A model generated the notes under the pieces. It was not told where the DNA came from, did not search any database, and saw nothing but the letters and a program-made list of their open reading frames with translations. Positions 41,412 through 42,894 of a stretch of DNA of 42,894 nt are shown here, in pieces. The DNA is taken from the NCBI GenBank assembly GCA_025930495.1, contig JAICOU010000006.1, forward strand, positions 1 to 42,894. Direction: 5' to 3'. Within the stretch, counting starts at the first letter, position 1, and each line of letters starts with the position of its first letter. The stretch comes from Nitrososphaeraceae archaeon (lineage in GTDB: Archaea; Thermoproteota; Nitrososphaeria; Nitrososphaerales; Nitrosopumilaceae). Both the position numbers and the translations under genes were made by a program.

Positions 41412-42894
41412 CTAGTATCTTGGCATTATGCCTAGTCTTGTTTTTGCAGAGACTGCAATTATCGATACAATTGATACTATTAAGATCATAGATGCAATAG
41501 TGCCAAACTCTGGAACTACTTTGATTACATCTGCCATTGAATATGATGGAACTGTAATTGTAACAGAAGGACCAGTAGATACGGTTCCTCCAAATGCCAA
41601 GACTCTGCCGGTAACACTTGCGCCATTGCCTATTGTGACACCTGCTGCATCAAGTATGGTTCCTGCAAAATTACTGTTTGCTCCAAGTGTTGTTGCACCA
41701 GTTGGTACCCATGATATGGTGGATGCTTGTGCGCCATTAGTTAGGGATACATTAGAATTTGCCACTGTGGTTAGTGCGCCATCAATTTTGAATATGTAAT
41801 TGCCGTTACCTGATAGTGTGATTCCGCCTGCACCAATAGATGCTGCACCTGTAATACAGTAGACACCTGGTGTGTATACTCCGCCTTGTACGAGGGATAG
41901 GTTAACTGTGGTGCCAAGATTAGCAGTACATGCTTGTGCGTTTGCAGAAGATATTGCTGAATTTTGAATGATTCCTGCTTGTTCATATGTAGAGTCTGCT
42001 ACGTGAATAATGCCATTGACTGTAGCTGCCATTGCTGGTCCTGTGGTGTATCCAAGGTCTCCTGAAATTGTAGTTCCTGCTGCAGTGTTTGTATATGTAC
42101 TGGCAAGAATACCAAAGTTGCCTGAAATTACATCAGCCATTGTCTTTGCTGGGCCCATACCGTTAATATCAGAATTAGCTCCAATTGTAATTGGTGCTCC
42201 AGTTACAGTTCCAATTAGGTGACTGTTTGCTCCAATTGTTGTTGCACCAGTTGGTATCCATGTTACACCGGATGCTTGTGCGCCATTAGATAAAATGACA
42301 TCAGTGTTTGCTGCTTGGTTTAATGCGCCGTTAATCTTGAATATGTGGGCTCCGTTACCTGTAAGTGTGATTGGACCTGAACCGATGTTTAGTGCGCCGT
42401 TAGTTAGCATTACGTTTGATTTTGCTACGGTAGTTAATGCACCGTTAATCTTAAAAATATAAATTCCGTTACCAGATAGTGTGATTCCATTTGTGCCAAT
42501 AGATGCTGCTCCTGTTGTACAGTAGACACCTGGTGTGTATACTCCGCCATTAACTAGAGATAGGTTAACTGTGGTGCCGAGATTAGCAGTACACACTTGA
42601 GAGTTTGCAGAAGATGTTGCTGCGTTTTGTGAAATTCCTGCTTGTGAATAAACAGAGTTAGCTACATGAGTAAGGCCAGAAATAATAGGTAGTACTGCTG
42701 GTCTTGTGGTATATCCAAGGTCTCCTGAAATTGTAGTTCCTGCTGCTGTATTTGTATATGTACTGGCAAGAATGCCAAAGTTACCTGCAATTGCAGCTGC
42801 CATTGTTTTTGGACCTACACCGTTAATATCAGAATTAGCTCCAATTGTAATTGGTGCTCCAGTTACAGTTCCAATTAGGTGACTGTTTGCTCCA
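41412..42894 (-). CDS. surface protein of tandem DUF3494 (ice-binding-like) domains with PEFG-CTERM anchor, 5' end outside window
   Basis: The 3' part of a long gene, open to the window edge, with no credible start inside the window (the frame continues to 42894). It shows two full ~221-residue repeats plus the start of a third, each with GNFGILASTYTNTAAGTTISG, a GGVYTPGVYC segment and SGNGxYIFKINGAL. This is the DUF3494 ice-binding-like beta-helical fold. The C-terminus (VPEFGTIASMILIVSIVSII, then a basic end) matches the PEFG-CTERM sorting signal recognised by archaeosortase. Likely an adhesin or ice-interacting surface protein. Confidence 0.85.
   Translation of the reverse strand, partial: GANSHLIGTVTGAPITIGANSDINGVGPKTMAAAIAGNFGILASTYTNTAAGTTISGDLGYTTRPAVLPIISGLTHVANSVYSQAGISQNAATSSANSQVCTANLGTTVNLSLVNGGVYTPGVYCTTGAASIGTNGITLSGNGIYIFKINGALTTVAKSNVMLTNGALNIGSGPITLTGNGAHIFKINGALNQAANTDVILSNGAQASGVTWIPTGATTIGANSHLIGTVTGAPITIGANSDINGMGPAKTMADVISGNFGILASTYTNTAAGTTISGDLGYTTGPAMAATVNGIIHVADSTYEQAGIIQNSAISSANAQACTANLGTTVNLSLVQGGVYTPGVYCITGAASIGAGGITLSGNGNYIFKIDGALTTVANSNVSLTNGAQASTISWVPTGATTLGANSNFAGTILDAAGVTIGNGASVTGRVLAFGGTVSTGPSVTITVPSYSMADVIKVVPEFGTIASMILIVSIVSIIAVSAKTRLGIMPRY
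42141..42894 (-). repeat. 663-bp tandem coding repeat, nearly identical units
   Basis: The right-edge 91 bases (42804-42894) repeat 42141-42231 almost exactly, offset by 663 bp (221 codons). The unit from 42140 down is a third related copy. More units may lie beyond the window. Confidence 0.85.

Noticed and set aside
1-42894. tRNA, rRNA or mobile element genes
   Set aside because: Spacers were read on both strands for cloverleaf-like GC-rich blocks, transposase-like frames and terminal inverted repeats; none was found.

Overview
The window looks like a marine ammonia-oxidising archaeon (Thaumarchaeota/Nitrososphaerota, Nitrosopumilus-like). It is AT-rich and gene-dense, with short spacers, many TTG/GTG starts and A/T-rich TATA-like boxes about 25-30 nt upstream of starts (mostly leaderless genes). 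Diagnostic genes are the thaumarchaeal copper nitrite reductase NirK, a divergent FtsZ, several cupredoxin proteins, ribosomal proteins L15e, L31e and L39e, Rpo7/Spt4 and a HerA-NurA-Mre11-Rad50 operon. The order nirK, fumarase-like lyase, tRNA methylthiotransferase, ftsZ matches what I remember of the N. maritimus chromosome (not checked here). I see no rRNA, tRNA, insertion sequence, prophage or CRISPR array.

Layout. 1-7.1 kb: a DUF2024 protein, a small protein, a K+-independent H+-pyrophosphatase, a SprT-like protease, a multicopper oxidase, an Mrp-dephospho-CoA kinase pair, then rpo7-spt4. 7.2-10.3 kb: a de novo NAD block (nadC, nadA, aspartate dehydrogenase) with a TPR protein. 10.4-11.5 kb: a secreted beta-repeat protein. 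11.5-17.1 kb: the nurA-herA-mre11-rad50 end-resection operon. 17.1-20.3 kb: a Kazal/cupredoxin surface protein, a HEAT protein, a thioredoxin-fold protein and a small protein. 20.3-21.0 kb: a spacer with four candidate miniproteins and an 18-bp palindrome. 21.0-26.8 kb: a hypothetical protein, a CFI-box membrane protein, L15e, a giant seven-repeat propeller protein and a membrane-anchored hypothetical. 27.0-28.2 kb: a class III cyclase-like protein with an unknown C-terminal domain. 28.2-30.1 kb: a spacer with a strong hairpin, then two surface proteins. 30.2-36.4 kb: a SerA-type dehydrogenase, NirK, fumarase/aspartase, methylthiotransferase, FtsZ. 36.4-41.2 kb: L31e with a repetitive tail, L39e, a Nudix hydrolase, an MTHFR-like protein, and a methionine synthase lacking its homocysteine domain. 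41.4 kb to the end: the 3' part of a tandem DUF3494 (ice-binding-like) surface protein that runs off the window.

How the genes fit together. Much of the window is housekeeping (transcription, translation, NAD, CoA, folate/methionine, DNA repair). It is interleaved with a rich exported proteome: copper proteins and repeat proteins carrying C-terminal anchors or a WIKNNAxWW module. The least explained parts are the cyclase-like protein, whose usual transition-state Asn is Ile, the miniprotein cluster at 20.36-20.98 kb, the hairpin at 28.49 kb, and the repeat-rich surface proteins.
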